The notes: a model not told the origin generated them from the letters alone. DNA of 8,442 bases from Fidelibacterota bacterium 46_43 (GCA_001509335.1 LGGY01000166.1:1-8442), one strand, 5' to 3'; counted from the stretch's first letter, positions 1 through 6,940 are shown. Numbers and translations: made by a program.

Positions 1-302
1 ACCTCCCAGGTCATGCCGTCCGATTCAAATGTGTACCGCTTTTTCTCGATCAAAGGCTTTTCACACAGATGATCCAGCATGTATTCGGCATCCTCAAAGG
101 GGATGGGATATTCAAATTCCACCCGGGATGCCCCTTTGGTTGTGCTTTTAACCGTCAGGTAAGCCTTTTCTCCCACGATACGGATACGAACGACATGTTC
201 CTTTTTCAGCGATAAATAGCCCTGCCGAAAAAATACACCATCATCTTTACCGCGCCACGTATCGCCCTTTACCAAAAATTTCCGCTCTATCTCAACACTC
301 AT
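1..302 (-). CDS. CYTH-domain protein (triphosphate tunnel metalloenzyme), 3' end cut by window edge
   Basis: About 100 N-terminal codons are present, starting at an ATG at 302-300; the rest lies beyond the left edge. Residues 4-9 are EIERKF, the ExExK signature of the CYTH/triphosphate tunnel metalloenzyme superfamily, which coordinates the metal ions that bind triphosphate. Further strands carry alternating charged residues typical of the tunnel wall: RQGYLS near 26-31, RIRI at 39-42, YLTVKS at 48-53 and the RVEFEYPIP stretch near 60-68. The pattern resembles the short stand-alone type (about 150-160 aa, inorganic tripolyphosphatase-like) more than animal thiamine triphosphatase or class IV adenylate cyclase, but the true substrate cannot be read from sequence. 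The start overlaps the stop of the upstream gene as ATGA, with a GGAG-like ribosome site inside that gene, so translation is probably coupled. The protein is expected to be cytoplasmic. Confidence 0.85.
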   Translation of the reverse strand, partial: MSVEIERKFLVKGDTWRGKDDGVFFRQGYLSLKKEHVVRIRIVGEKAYLTVKSTTKGASRVEFEYPIPFEDAEYMLDHLCEKPLIEKKRYTFESDGMTWE

Positions 303-997
303 GATTGGTCTTCTCCGGATTTGTCGTGTTTATCCAAAATCGATTTTAAAAAATAAATATAATTCATGTTTAAATGAGATCCCCAGCCCAGAGATTGAAG
401 CGTATAGTATAAATGGTTGTCATCAGGATGTTCCAGGGCGATGGTCTCATAACGTGAACCATTCACCCGTATCTGTGAGTATTCTCCCATACATCCGTCA
501 ATGGTGTACCGATACCGCTCTTTTTCTACCGTAATATGTGCAATATGAGCATCCTTTTTCAGGGTGTTCAGAAAATGGTTCATAGATAGGGGAAAAGTTG
601 CAGGCATTTCAACGGAAACAGATAATCCTTTCCACAGGATATCCGTTGTCTCTTTTGAGAGGGGAAAAACTTCTTTCAGAATGGGTATCCACTGTTCAAA
701 TCCATACTTGTTGATTTGAAGTAAACGTTTAATATCCAGAAAGTTATACCGGATTTTAATATTATCTTCACATGTCTTGGATACTAAATATATTTCAGTA
801 CTTTCCTGTACAGGCTCCGGTACATGAAAAGCCGGCGGTTTTTCCAGAGCAGACAGATCCTTGTCGAAAATCCGCCATTCCCACCGCCCCTTTTTTCTAT
901 CTGTTTTTTCGTTCATACATAATAAAAATGCAAAAAAAACCACACAAACACAACAGAGGAGTAAAAAGACACCGGAAATAAGCAGCTCGACATACAA
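299..997 (-). CDS. Membrane-anchored CYTH-like protein of unknown function
   Basis: This is a 232-aa protein with a TTG start at 997-995, preceded by GAGG 11 nt upstream; no in-frame ATG lies nearby. Residues 5-27 form one very hydrophobic, Cys-rich helix, followed by a basic stretch (KTDRKKGR). By the positive-inside rule the remaining ~200 residues should face the cytoplasm. The soluble part reads like a divergent CYTH fold: WEWRIF at 39-44 where ExExK would sit, EIYLVS at 68-73, NIKIR at 79-83, LDIKRL at 87-92, EKERYRYTIDG at 157-167, and a C-terminal EY-SQIRV-(x)n-IALEH series near 171-189 ending in a helical NYIYFLK segment. The classical ExExK is not intact, so catalysis may be altered or lost. 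The stop overlaps the start of the canonical CYTH gene (ATGA), which implies joint expression and perhaps a paired or heteromeric assembly. The CYTH assignment rests on motif order only. Confidence 0.75.
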   Translation of the reverse strand: MYVELLISGVFLLLCCVCVVFFAFLLCMNEKTDRKKGRWEWRIFDKDLSALEKPPAFHVPEPVQESTEIYLVSKTCEDNIKIRYNFLDIKRLLQINKYGFEQWIPILKEVFPLSKETTDILWKGLSVSVEMPATFPLSMNHFLNTLKKDAHIAHITVEKERYRYTIDGCMGEYSQIRVNGSRYETIALEHPDDNHLYYTLQSLGWGSHLNMNYIYFLKSILDKHDKSGEDQS

Positions 998-1039
998 AAT
1001 GAAGAGGACCTCTATAAATATATGATAATTAATATAATC

Positions 1040-1068
1040 TTGACATCGGGATTTAGTTGTGCTATTTT
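1040..1068 (+). promoter_or_regulatory. Sigma-70-type promoter for radA and downstream genes
   Basis: A perfect -35 hexamer TTGACA lies at 1040-1045, followed by a 17-bp spacer and a -10 hexamer TATTTT at 1063-1068. An A/T-rich stretch just upstream could act as an UP element. Transcription would begin near 1075, inside the C/G tract, leaving a leader of about 160 nt before radA. The G/C-rich discriminator right after the -10 is a feature known from growth-rate or stringently controlled promoters in well-studied bacteria. Whether that applies here is inference, and FCB-group promoters can deviate from this consensus. Confidence 0.6.
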
Positions 1069-1084
1069 ACCCCCGGGGGGGGCC
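1063..1084 (+). repeat. TATTTTA-plus-C/G-tract element, left copy
   Basis: TATTTTA (1063-1069) is followed by five C (1070-1074), eight G (1075-1082) and CC. The C5/G5 core is self-complementary. A very similar arrangement occurs in inverted orientation at 8421-8438, in the intergenic region at the other end of the rightward gene run. The TATTTT part doubles as the -10 hexamer of the predicted promoter. Confidence 0.5.
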
Positions 1085-1151
1085 AACCGGAACTCTCCGT
1101 GTTTTGGGTTGTTAGAAAAAAAATAATATTTCAAACACCCTGTACCCACAA

Positions 1152-1179
1152 CATTCTCCATTCTCCATTCTCAATTCTT
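1152..1179 (+). repeat. Heptamer tandem repeat (CATTCTC x3 plus one degenerate unit)
   Basis: Three perfect copies of CATTCTC run from 1152 to 1172, followed by a fourth degenerate unit, AATTCTT, to 1179. The array lies in the predicted leader upstream of radA. Period-7 repeats in intergenic DNA are known from several bacterial groups, cyanobacterial short tandem repeats being the best documented. No coding or structural role is visible. Confidence 0.7.
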
Positions 1180-1236
1180 CCCCCCTTTACTCTTTTTTCA
1201 TATATTTGCCTTTCACGATTAAAGGATTAGCCCGGT

Positions 1237-2604
1237 ATGCCAAAAAAAACAAAAATCATTTATATCTGTTCCAATTGCGGAGCTGAATTTCCCAAGTGGA
1301 TGGGACAGTGTCCACAGTGCGGTGAATGGAATACGCTGGAAGAGAAGATCTCTGCTCCGGAATCCATGCTTCAAAAACGGACATCAAAAGCCGGAAAATC
1401 CACCTTTCATCTTATCAATACCGGAGAAGATGCAAGGCGTTTTGCCACGGGTATTCCGGAACTGGACAGAGTTCTGGGAGGCGGTTTTCTTGAGGGTAGT
1501 ATTGTTTTACTGGGGGGAGATCCAGGTATCGGAAAATCCACTCTGGCCCTGCAGTTGCTGAATGAACTGGTGAAAAAACATCGTTTTCAGGCCGTGTATT
1601 TCAGCGGGGAAGAATCCATTCGTCAGTTGGCATTAAGAGCCCGGCGGCTGAATATCGATAATGACCGTTTTATGTTGAGCAATGATGTGGAATTAAATGC
1701 TATCCTTAACGGACTGGCCGAACAGAAACCCCGCTTTGTGATTTTTGATTCCATACAAACCTTGTACACACGGGATGCAGAAGCCCTGCCGGGATCCATC
1801 ACTCAAATCAGGGAATGTGCTTCATCCCTTATGAGTTTTGGCAAACAATTCAATATAACCATTATTCTTATCGGTCATATTACCAAAAGCGGGGGGATTG
1901 CCGGACCTAAAATGCTGGAGCATCTGGTGGATACTGTTCTGTACATGGAGGGAGACCAGAATAATTTTTTCCGTATCCTCCGCTCTGTGAAAAATCGCTT
2001 TGGAAGTACCAATGAAGTGGGCATTTTTGAAATGAAAAGCAGCGGACTCGAATCTGTTGGAAACCCCAGTGATATTTTTCTTAGCGAACGGCGGGATGGT
2101 GCATCCGGCTCGGTGGTGGCGTGCGGACTTGAAAGCACCCGGCCATTGCTGGTTGAAGTTCAGGCTTTAACGGCAAAAGCCACTTTTGGAACACCCCAGC
2201 GGAATGCCAACGGGATTGATAACCGCCGGCTCTCCATGTTGCTCGCCGTGGCTGAACGACAACTGGGTCTCCCGGCCGGGATGCACGATGTGTTTGTGAA
2301 TGTGGTGGGTGGACTCAAATTTCCCGAACCGGCCATGGATTTGCCGGTCCTTATAGCTATTGTCAGCAGCCTTAAGAATGTCACAGTCCCATATAAAGCG
2401 GTTTTTATGGGAGAAGTAGGTCTTACTGGCGAAATACGGAGTGTAAGTCATGTTGCCCGGCGGGTGACGGAAGCAGAACGGATGGGGTTTGAAGAAATTT
2501 ATCTTCCCCGGGCATCCCAAAAGGCCCTGAAAGATGTGAACCCTTCCCTCCATCTGAGCTATGTCCGGGATATTCAATCCCTTACTGGTCGCCTTTTTGG
2601 ATAA
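1237..2604 (+). CDS. radA: DNA repair/recombination protein RadA (Sms)
   Basis: This 455-aa protein has the full-length RadA/Sms architecture. A C4 zinc finger uses Cys11, Cys14, Cys25 and Cys28. A RecA-like ATPase follows, with Walker A GDPGIGKST at 94-102 and Walker B FVIFDS at 167-172 (Asp171). The RadA-specific KNRFG motif sits at 252-256. A C-terminal Lon-like domain from about residue 300 contains the GGLKFPEPAMDLP stretch and serves as a scaffold rather than a protease. RadA is a hexameric DNA-dependent ATPase that drives branch migration during RecA-mediated recombination and repair in the cytoplasm. The ATG is set by AAAGGA at 1221-1226. It is the first gene of the rightward run, directly behind the predicted promoter. 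All key motifs are intact, and the length is normal for the family. Confidence 0.97.
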   Translation: MPKKTKIIYICSNCGAEFPKWMGQCPQCGEWNTLEEKISAPESMLQKRTSKAGKSTFHLINTGEDARRFATGIPELDRVLGGGFLEGSIVLLGGDPGIGKSTLALQLLNELVKKHRFQAVYFSGEESIRQLALRARRLNIDNDRFMLSNDVELNAILNGLAEQKPRFVIFDSIQTLYTRDAEALPGSITQIRECASSLMSFGKQFNITIILIGHITKSGGIAGPKMLEHLVDTVLYMEGDQNNFFRILRSVKNRFGSTNEVGIFEMKSSGLESVGNPSDIFLSERRDGASGSVVACGLESTRPLLVEVQALTAKATFGTPQRNANGIDNRRLSMLLAVAERQLGLPAGMHDVFVNVVGGLKFPEPAMDLPVLIAIVSSLKNVTVPYKAVFMGEVGLTGEIRSVSHVARRVTEAERMGFEEIYLPRASQKALKDVNPSLHLSYVRDIQSLTGRLFG

Positions 2605-2639
2605 GAACGAGACACTGCAAAATAAAGGAAAATCCCCTC

Positions 2640-3815
2640 TTGAAATTTGAATTGCTCAAAACAAGTAACGCCTATGCTGCCAGAGCAGGTCTTATTCATA
2701 CAGATCATGGACCAGTTGAAACACCGGTATTCATGCCTGTGGGGACCCGGGGAACGGTAAAAGCCCTGACCAATGAAGAGTTGATCAGTGCCTCAGCCCA
2801 TATCATCCTGGGAAATACCTATCACCTGTATCTCAGCCCCGGTATGGATGTAATCCGTGAGGCAGGCGGACTCCACAAATTTATGAACTGGAACCGTCCA
2901 ATCCTGACGGATTCCGGAGGATACCAGGTCTTTTCTCTGGCTCACATGCGTAAAATTGAAGGGGATGTGACGACTTTCAGATCCCATATCGATGGCAGTC
3001 TGCATACACTATCCCCGGAAAAATCCATGGAAATTCAGAGAATATTGGGAAGTGATATCGTTATGGTTTTTGATGAATGTACACCTTATCCCTGTGATTA
3101 TGCCTATGCAAAGGAATCTCTGATACGGACACACCGGTGGGAGCGTCTTTCTAAAGAGGCCTTCGATGCCACCGATCCACTGTGGGAACACACTCAGGCG
3201 CTGTTTGCCATTGTGCAAGGCTCGGTATATGAGGACTTAAGGATGGAAAGTGCCGCTTATCTGACAGACCTGGATTTTGACGGTTATGCCATTGGCGGCC
3301 TGGCTGTCGGCGAACCCAAAGCCATAATGTATGAATTGACAGAAAAAATCTGTCAGCTGTTACCTACAGAAAAACCGCGTTACCTTATGGGTGTGGGAAA
3401 ACCGGAGGATATTCTCCATTCCATTGCCCGGGGGGTGGATATGATGGATTGTGTGCTTCCTACAAGAAATGCCCGAAACGGCACACTCTATACCCGAAGG
3501 GGGAAAATCAATATCAAACGGGCTGAATTTAGCCGGGATTTCTCTCCCCTTGATCCGGAATGTCCTTGTCCTGCATGCCAAAACCATAATAAGGCTTATT
3601 TGCATCACCTCTACAAAGCCGGAGAAATAACAGGACTCCGGTTGAACTCCCTACATAATATCACTTTTTTTCTCCAACTAGTCCGGGAAGCCCGGCGGGC
3701 CATTCAAGAGGGGACATTTTCTGACTTTTATGAAAAATTTTGCCGGACATATCCCATGGAGGAAGACCACAGTGCGAAAAATGCCGCTGCACGGGAACGG
3801 AGGCAGAAGCCCTGA
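2640..3815 (+). CDS. tgt: Queuine/preQ1 tRNA-guanine transglycosylase
   Basis: This 391-aa protein starts at TTG 2640, supported by AAAGGAA at 2624-2630 and by the family-typical beginning (FELLKTSNAYAARAG); it follows radA by 35 nt. Bacterial Tgt exchanges guanine-34 in the anticodon of Asn, Asp, His and Tyr tRNAs for preQ1, the committed step toward queuosine. Visible active-site elements are LTDSGGYQVFS with Asp91 as general base, FDEC with Asp145 for base recognition, the GGLAVGE loop at 219-225, and DCVLPTR with Asp270 as the covalent nucleophile. The zinc site uses Cys307, Cys309, Cys312 and His338. The last ~20 residues form a charged tail (HSAKNAAARERRQKP) that is probably disordered and beyond the TIM-barrel. 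No other queuosine gene lies nearby, so the precursor supply must be encoded elsewhere or imported. Confidence 0.97.
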   Translation: MKFELLKTSNAYAARAGLIHTDHGPVETPVFMPVGTRGTVKALTNEELISASAHIILGNTYHLYLSPGMDVIREAGGLHKFMNWNRPILTDSGGYQVFSLAHMRKIEGDVTTFRSHIDGSLHTLSPEKSMEIQRILGSDIVMVFDECTPYPCDYAYAKESLIRTHRWERLSKEAFDATDPLWEHTQALFAIVQGSVYEDLRMESAAYLTDLDFDGYAIGGLAVGEPKAIMYELTEKICQLLPTEKPRYLMGVGKPEDILHSIARGVDMMDCVLPTRNARNGTLYTRRGKINIKRAEFSRDFSPLDPECPCPACQNHNKAYLHHLYKAGEITGLRLNSLHNITFFLQLVREARRAIQEGTFSDFYEKFCRTYPMEEDHSAKNAAARERRQKP

Positions 3816-3896
3816 CTCAACCGGGGGTTTCTAAAATGACAGGAATTGGTTAAATTAGCAGTGTAAACATAGACAGCCCATATAGAGATGTAACCG

Positions 3897-4649
3897 ATGA
3901 AGAAACTGAAGAAAATGTACCAATGGCTCCGGGCAGATGGTTGGGAAAATCCCGATTGGTCAAAAACCCCGAAAGGAAAGGGTGAACCAGCGCCTCCTTT
4001 GCAAAAGCCCACGGCCGATGTCACACAGTGCGTCAATTTACCGCCTGTGGAACTTTTAGACTTGGGAACTATGCCATTAAGGGATGTTATTTATCGAAGG
4101 GCCAGTAGAAGACATTTCAGTGATACACCTCTTACCCTTGAAGAATTATCTTTCCTCCTGTGGGCTACTGCCGGATTCAGGGGGATACGGAAGGAAGGTG
4201 AATCGGCTTTCAGAATGGTTCCTTCCGGAGGTTGCAGGCATCCCCTGGAAACTTACCTGGCTGTCCAGAATGTGGATGGACTGACACCCGGACTCTACCT
4301 GTACCAGCCTTTGAATCATGATATGTGTTACATCAGACCTATCCCCAATCATGCAGTACTGGTTAAAGAAGCCTGCCTTGGCAAGGATTTTTGTGCCAAG
4401 GCTCCGGTCCTTTTCATTTGGACAGCTATTCCTTACCGGACGGAATGGCGCTTTGGTCCCGTAAGCCCTAAACTGATTGCCCAGGATTCCGGTCATGTGT
4501 GTCAAAACCTCTATCTGGCGGCTGAATCCATCGGATGCGGAACGTGTGCCATTGGGGCTTATCATCAGTATAAAATCGATGATCTGGTCGGTGTGGATGG
4601 TGTGGAGGAATTTGTGATTTATATGGCACCTGTTGGGAAAAAAGAATGA
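3897..4649 (+). CDS. SagB-type (ThcOx family) FMN-dependent oxidoreductase
   Basis: This 250-aa protein belongs to the nitroreductase superfamily, SagB/ThcOx branch. The N-terminal segment (RADGWENPDW, then PPLQKP) precedes the FMN-binding RRASRRHF at 67-74. The core continues with LSFLLWATAG at 84-93, PSGGCRHPLETYL at 109-121 (the SagB-type signature), GLYLY at 132-136 and a C-terminal CGTCAIGAY flavin-site stretch. SagB proteins oxidise azoline rings in peptide toxins, but most stand-alone relatives have no assigned substrate. No cyclodehydratase or precursor peptide is visible here, so a RiPP role is not supported. A TAA codon at 3891-3893 blocks any in-frame start upstream; ATG 3897 has only a weak AGAG ribosome site, and Met7 (3915) is a possible alternative. 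The stop overlaps the sfsA start (ATGA). Confidence 0.9.
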   Translation: MKKLKKMYQWLRADGWENPDWSKTPKGKGEPAPPLQKPTADVTQCVNLPPVELLDLGTMPLRDVIYRRASRRHFSDTPLTLEELSFLLWATAGFRGIRKEGESAFRMVPSGGCRHPLETYLAVQNVDGLTPGLYLYQPLNHDMCYIRPIPNHAVLVKEACLGKDFCAKAPVLFIWTAIPYRTEWRFGPVSPKLIAQDSGHVCQNLYLAAESIGCGTCAIGAYHQYKIDDLVGVDGVEEFVIYMAPVGKKE

Positions 4650-5377
4650 CAGATTCTGCCTGCCGAGTACACCTGCCACCCCTTTGTGAAGCCCGTTTTA
4701 TCGAACGTCCAAACCGTTTTTTAATCCGTTGCTGCGTGAATGGAAATACTGTAGATGCCCATTTACCCGATCCGGGGAGGTTGAAGGAACTTCTTATACC
4801 TGGTGTGGAACTCCTGATTGAACATACACCCCGTACAGGTAAAAAAACACAATACACCGTTCACCTGGTAAATACCCCCATGGGTTATGTGTCCATCAAT
4901 ACACGCTATCCTAACTTGCTGGTTTTACAGAGCCTTCAAAATCACTGTCTTCCGGGATTTCAAGACTATTCCCTGGTTCGAAGTGAAGTTCCGGTGGAAA
5001 ACCACCGCCTGGATTTTGAACTTAAAACATCTTCAGGGAAACAGGTTTTTATGGAAGTGAAGAGTGTGACCCTGGTGGAAGGGGATGGAATTGCCCGTTT
5101 TCCAGATGCAGTGACATCCCGTGGGAGATCCCATGTCCAATTGCTTGAAAAATTGGTGAAGCAGGGTATTGAAACATGGATTTTCTTTGTGGTTCAACGG
5201 CAGGATTCCCGGATATTTACTCCCCATTGGCAACGGGATCCTGATTTTTCGTTTGCTTTGGAAAAAGCTATTAATTACGGTGTCAGGCTGGCTGTTCATA
5301 CCTGCCGTATTTTAAAAGAAAGCATTGGGTGGGATCTTCCCATCCCCTATGATCTGAAGGATTACCGTTATGCGTAA
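4646..5377 (+). CDS. sfsA: Sugar fermentation stimulation protein SfsA homologue
   Basis: This 243-aa protein matches the SfsA family in length and motif order. The N-terminal OB-fold part carries the AHLPDPGRLKELLIPG stretch at 38-53. The C-terminal part resembles a PD-(D/E)xK nuclease, with LDFEL (Asp123), MEVKS (Glu137, Lys139) and the family-diagnostic ARFPDAVTSRGRSHVQLLEKL that follows. In E. coli SfsA was linked to maltose metabolism and binds DNA non-specifically; the nuclease-like fold suggests an action on nucleic acid, but the biochemical role remains unclear. The residues expected for metal binding are present here, so activity is possible. Its ATG overlaps the stop of the SagB-type gene by 4 nt, and its stop lies 8 nt inside the lipoprotein gene, so it is translationally embedded in the operon. 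Confidence 0.95.
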   Translation: MTDSACRVHLPPLCEARFIERPNRFLIRCCVNGNTVDAHLPDPGRLKELLIPGVELLIEHTPRTGKKTQYTVHLVNTPMGYVSINTRYPNLLVLQSLQNHCLPGFQDYSLVRSEVPVENHRLDFELKTSSGKQVFMEVKSVTLVEGDGIARFPDAVTSRGRSHVQLLEKLVKQGIETWIFFVVQRQDSRIFTPHWQRDPDFSFALEKAINYGVRLAVHTCRILKESIGWDLPIPYDLKDYRYA

Positions 5378-6929
5378 ATATATATTCTTCTGCATTGTCG
5401 TATGGATTCTTGCAGGATGTGCGGCACAGGCACCTCCGGGAGGGGGACCTGAAGATAAAACCCCGCCGGAGCTCATCGCTGTGGAGCCTTCGTGGGAATC
5501 TACACGGGTTCCTGTAAACCAGTCCATTGTATTGACATTTTCTGAGAGTCTGAATCCCACCTCAGTGCGTGCAAGCTTTATGCTTTTTCCCCTGAATACG
5601 ACAGAAACCCGCATAAAAATCCGCCGGAACCGGGTCCGGGTATTTCCCGTGGATCATTGGGAAGACAGTACAGTGTATACACTGGTTTTTAATCGAAGTA
5701 TCCAGGATCTTCGGGGCAATCACCTGGAGGAAGGGATCTTTTATACGTTTACTACAGGGGAAAAAATACCGGAAGGAGTAATCTTTGGCCGGGTTCCGAA
5801 TTTTAGGAAAAAAGACAGAATTCTGATTGGATTGGCTTTCGGTGAATGGCGCCCTGATTCCCTGTTCAGTCACCTCAGCTATCTCACGGAGACGGATCAC
5901 GAAGGGTTTTACCGGTTTCAGGCAATTCCGCCGGGATTGTATACCTTGTCCGGCATTGTGGATCATGATCAAAGTAAATCTTACTCCCCGGGGTTTGATG
6001 ATTTGGTATTGCCGGAAACCCTGCATATTGCCATGGAAGACTCTGCCGTACGCCGCATCGATTTAGGGGTTGTCCGGGGAAATTTTGTCCCCATGAAATA
6101 TGTTTCCGGTAAGAACCTTTATCCTACCGTTACCGAATTAAAATTTACCAAAGTTCCATCATCTCAAACGATGAAGAATGCTTTTGTCGTCAATGATTTT
6201 CCGGTGGATACTTTTCAAATACTTGGAAAAGATGTCCGCCTTTATCACCGGATGATTACCGATTCATTGTATCGTTTTCATATCAATCTTTTATCCGATA
6301 CCCTGGGAGTTTCAGCCGGACCTTTTTCGGATACACTGGCGGTCCGAACCTTTACCGATACCCTGGGACGCGTGAGTTGGCAGGACAATTGCCTGGTTCT
6401 CGAACCGCCTGTTGATATGGATACTCTTACGGTGATGGCACTTACTCCCGGGGATACATCCCGGAGGGTGATGCGTGCCTCTCTGCCGGGACGCTTTAAA
6501 CCGGATGACAGTTGGAAAACAAAAGATTTTAACGGCCGGCTTGCTGTCACAGTACCTCTTCCGGAAGCTTATCCCACCATTTTGGAATGGAACGATACAG
6601 TATCAGTCAGGTATATTGCAGAGAGTGATTCGGGACGTTTTATTTGCCATGTTCCGGAAATGCCGTATAAACAGGTTGGATTTATCCTTACAGGAAAAAA
6701 AGGGCGTTATCAAAAGGTCATAACTACACCAGGTACATGTATTTTTGAGAATGTATTTGCAGGTGAGTATAGTTTATGGTATTATCCGGACAGGAACCAA
6801 AACGGCCGGCAGGATCACGGATGGCTGTGGCCGTACAGGGCTCCGGAAATTGCCAGGCCACTGATGGACGAAATACAAATCCGGGCCCGCTGGGATACGG
6901 AAATGGATTTACTTTTTGATGATGAATGA
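5370..6929 (+). CDS. Outer-membrane-type lipoprotein with Ig-like (Big_5) domain
   Basis: This 519-aa protein has a lipoprotein signal: a short basic N-terminus (MRK), a hydrophobic core and the lipobox LAGC with Cys17 as the lipidated residue. The +2 Ala does not suggest inner-membrane retention. A Gly/Pro linker (PPGGGPEDKTPP) leads into a Big_5 bacterial Ig-like domain at about 32-130, with EPSWESTRVPVN, TFSESLNP and YTFTTGEK marking its start, middle and end. A carboxypeptidase-regulatory-like beta-sandwich follows (EGFYRFQAIPPGLYTL from 178). The C-terminus has a similar GEYSLWYYPD segment with DRNQNGRQD at 474-482, which looks like a calcium-binding or turn motif. Residues 310-333 contain three (S/T)DTL repeats. 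Similar lipoproteins are common in Bacteroidota and relatives, without a defined function; a structural envelope or surface role is inferred. The start lies inside the 3' end of sfsA. Confidence 0.9.
   Translation: MRKYIFFCIVVWILAGCAAQAPPGGGPEDKTPPELIAVEPSWESTRVPVNQSIVLTFSESLNPTSVRASFMLFPLNTTETRIKIRRNRVRVFPVDHWEDSTVYTLVFNRSIQDLRGNHLEEGIFYTFTTGEKIPEGVIFGRVPNFRKKDRILIGLAFGEWRPDSLFSHLSYLTETDHEGFYRFQAIPPGLYTLSGIVDHDQSKSYSPGFDDLVLPETLHIAMEDSAVRRIDLGVVRGNFVPMKYVSGKNLYPTVTELKFTKVPSSQTMKNAFVVNDFPVDTFQILGKDVRLYHRMITDSLYRFHINLLSDTLGVSAGPFSDTLAVRTFTDTLGRVSWQDNCLVLEPPVDMDTLTVMALTPGDTSRRVMRASLPGRFKPDDSWKTKDFNGRLAVTVPLPEAYPTILEWNDTVSVRYIAESDSGRFICHVPEMPYKQVGFILTGKKGRYQKVITTPGTCIFENVFAGEYSLWYYPDRNQNGRQDHGWLWPYRAPEIARPLMDEIQIRARWDTEMDLLFDDE
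6295..6368 (+). repeat. Spaced direct repeat inside the lipoprotein gene
   Basis: The 14-mer CCGATACCCTGGGA occurs at 6295-6308 and again at 6355-6368, exactly 60 bp (20 codons) apart. A weaker copy, GATACACTGGC, starts at 6330. All are in frame and encode (S/T)DTL at residues 310, 321 and 330. This could be a short internal duplication or a repeated strand motif at the boundary of two beta-sandwich domains. Confidence 0.5.
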
Positions 6930-6940
6930 AAGGTACCTTT
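6929..6940. other. 12-bp perfect palindrome between lipoprotein gene and manC
   Basis: AAAGGTACCTTT is a perfect inverted repeat that overlaps the last base of the lipoprotein stop codon. Its symmetry fits a dimeric DNA-binding protein site, but it could be chance. It has no loop and is not followed by a U-tract, so it is not a typical terminator. Confidence 0.3.

Larger units (their letters stand above)
998..1236. other. Gene-free divergent intergenic region
   Basis: About 240 nt separate the leftward CYTH pair from rightward radA. From left to right it holds an A/T-rich block (1010-1038) that may serve as an UP element and as the promoter region of the leftward unit, a strong rightward promoter, a C/G tract with a palindromic core, a run of A/T, a 7-bp tandem repeat, and the radA ribosome-binding site AAAGGA at 1221-1226. 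I see no open reading frame with a ribosome site and no recognisable RNA gene. A well-formed -35/-10 pair for the leftward genes was not evident, although TATATT- and TATCAT-like hexamers occur on that strand. Confidence 0.6.

Noticed and set aside
301..981. Short plus-strand frames of 77 aa and 69 aa
   Set aside because: They are antisense to the coupled CYTH-like gene and lack ribosome sites; the minus-strand frame has a membrane segment and family-like motifs.
1070..1082. C/G tract as an intrinsic terminator
   Set aside because: The palindrome has no loop and no downstream U-run on either strand that would fit termination; promoter or repeat context explains it better.
1152..1179. CRISPR array
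   Set aside because: The units are 7 bp and contiguous without spacers, so this is a simple tandem repeat.
2167..2577. 136-aa open frame on the minus strand
   Set aside because: It is opposite the conserved C-terminal domain of radA, so it is a shadow frame.
3816..3896. Terminator or separate promoter between tgt and the SagB-type gene
   Set aside because: Only a 4-bp AACC/GGTT stem without a U-tract is present, and candidate -35/-10 pairs have wrong spacing, so neither is supported.
3897..4649. RiPP (azoline peptide) biosynthesis cluster
   Set aside because: Only the SagB-type oxidoreductase is present; no cyclodehydratase, leader peptide or exporter can be seen within the window.
4146..4679. 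177-aa open frame on the minus strand
   Set aside because: It lies opposite the SagB-type gene, has no ribosome site or recognisable motif, and the sense frame shows clear family signatures.
5562..6026. 154-aa open frame on the minus strand
   Set aside because: It is antisense to the lipoprotein gene, with low-complexity composition and no supporting start context.
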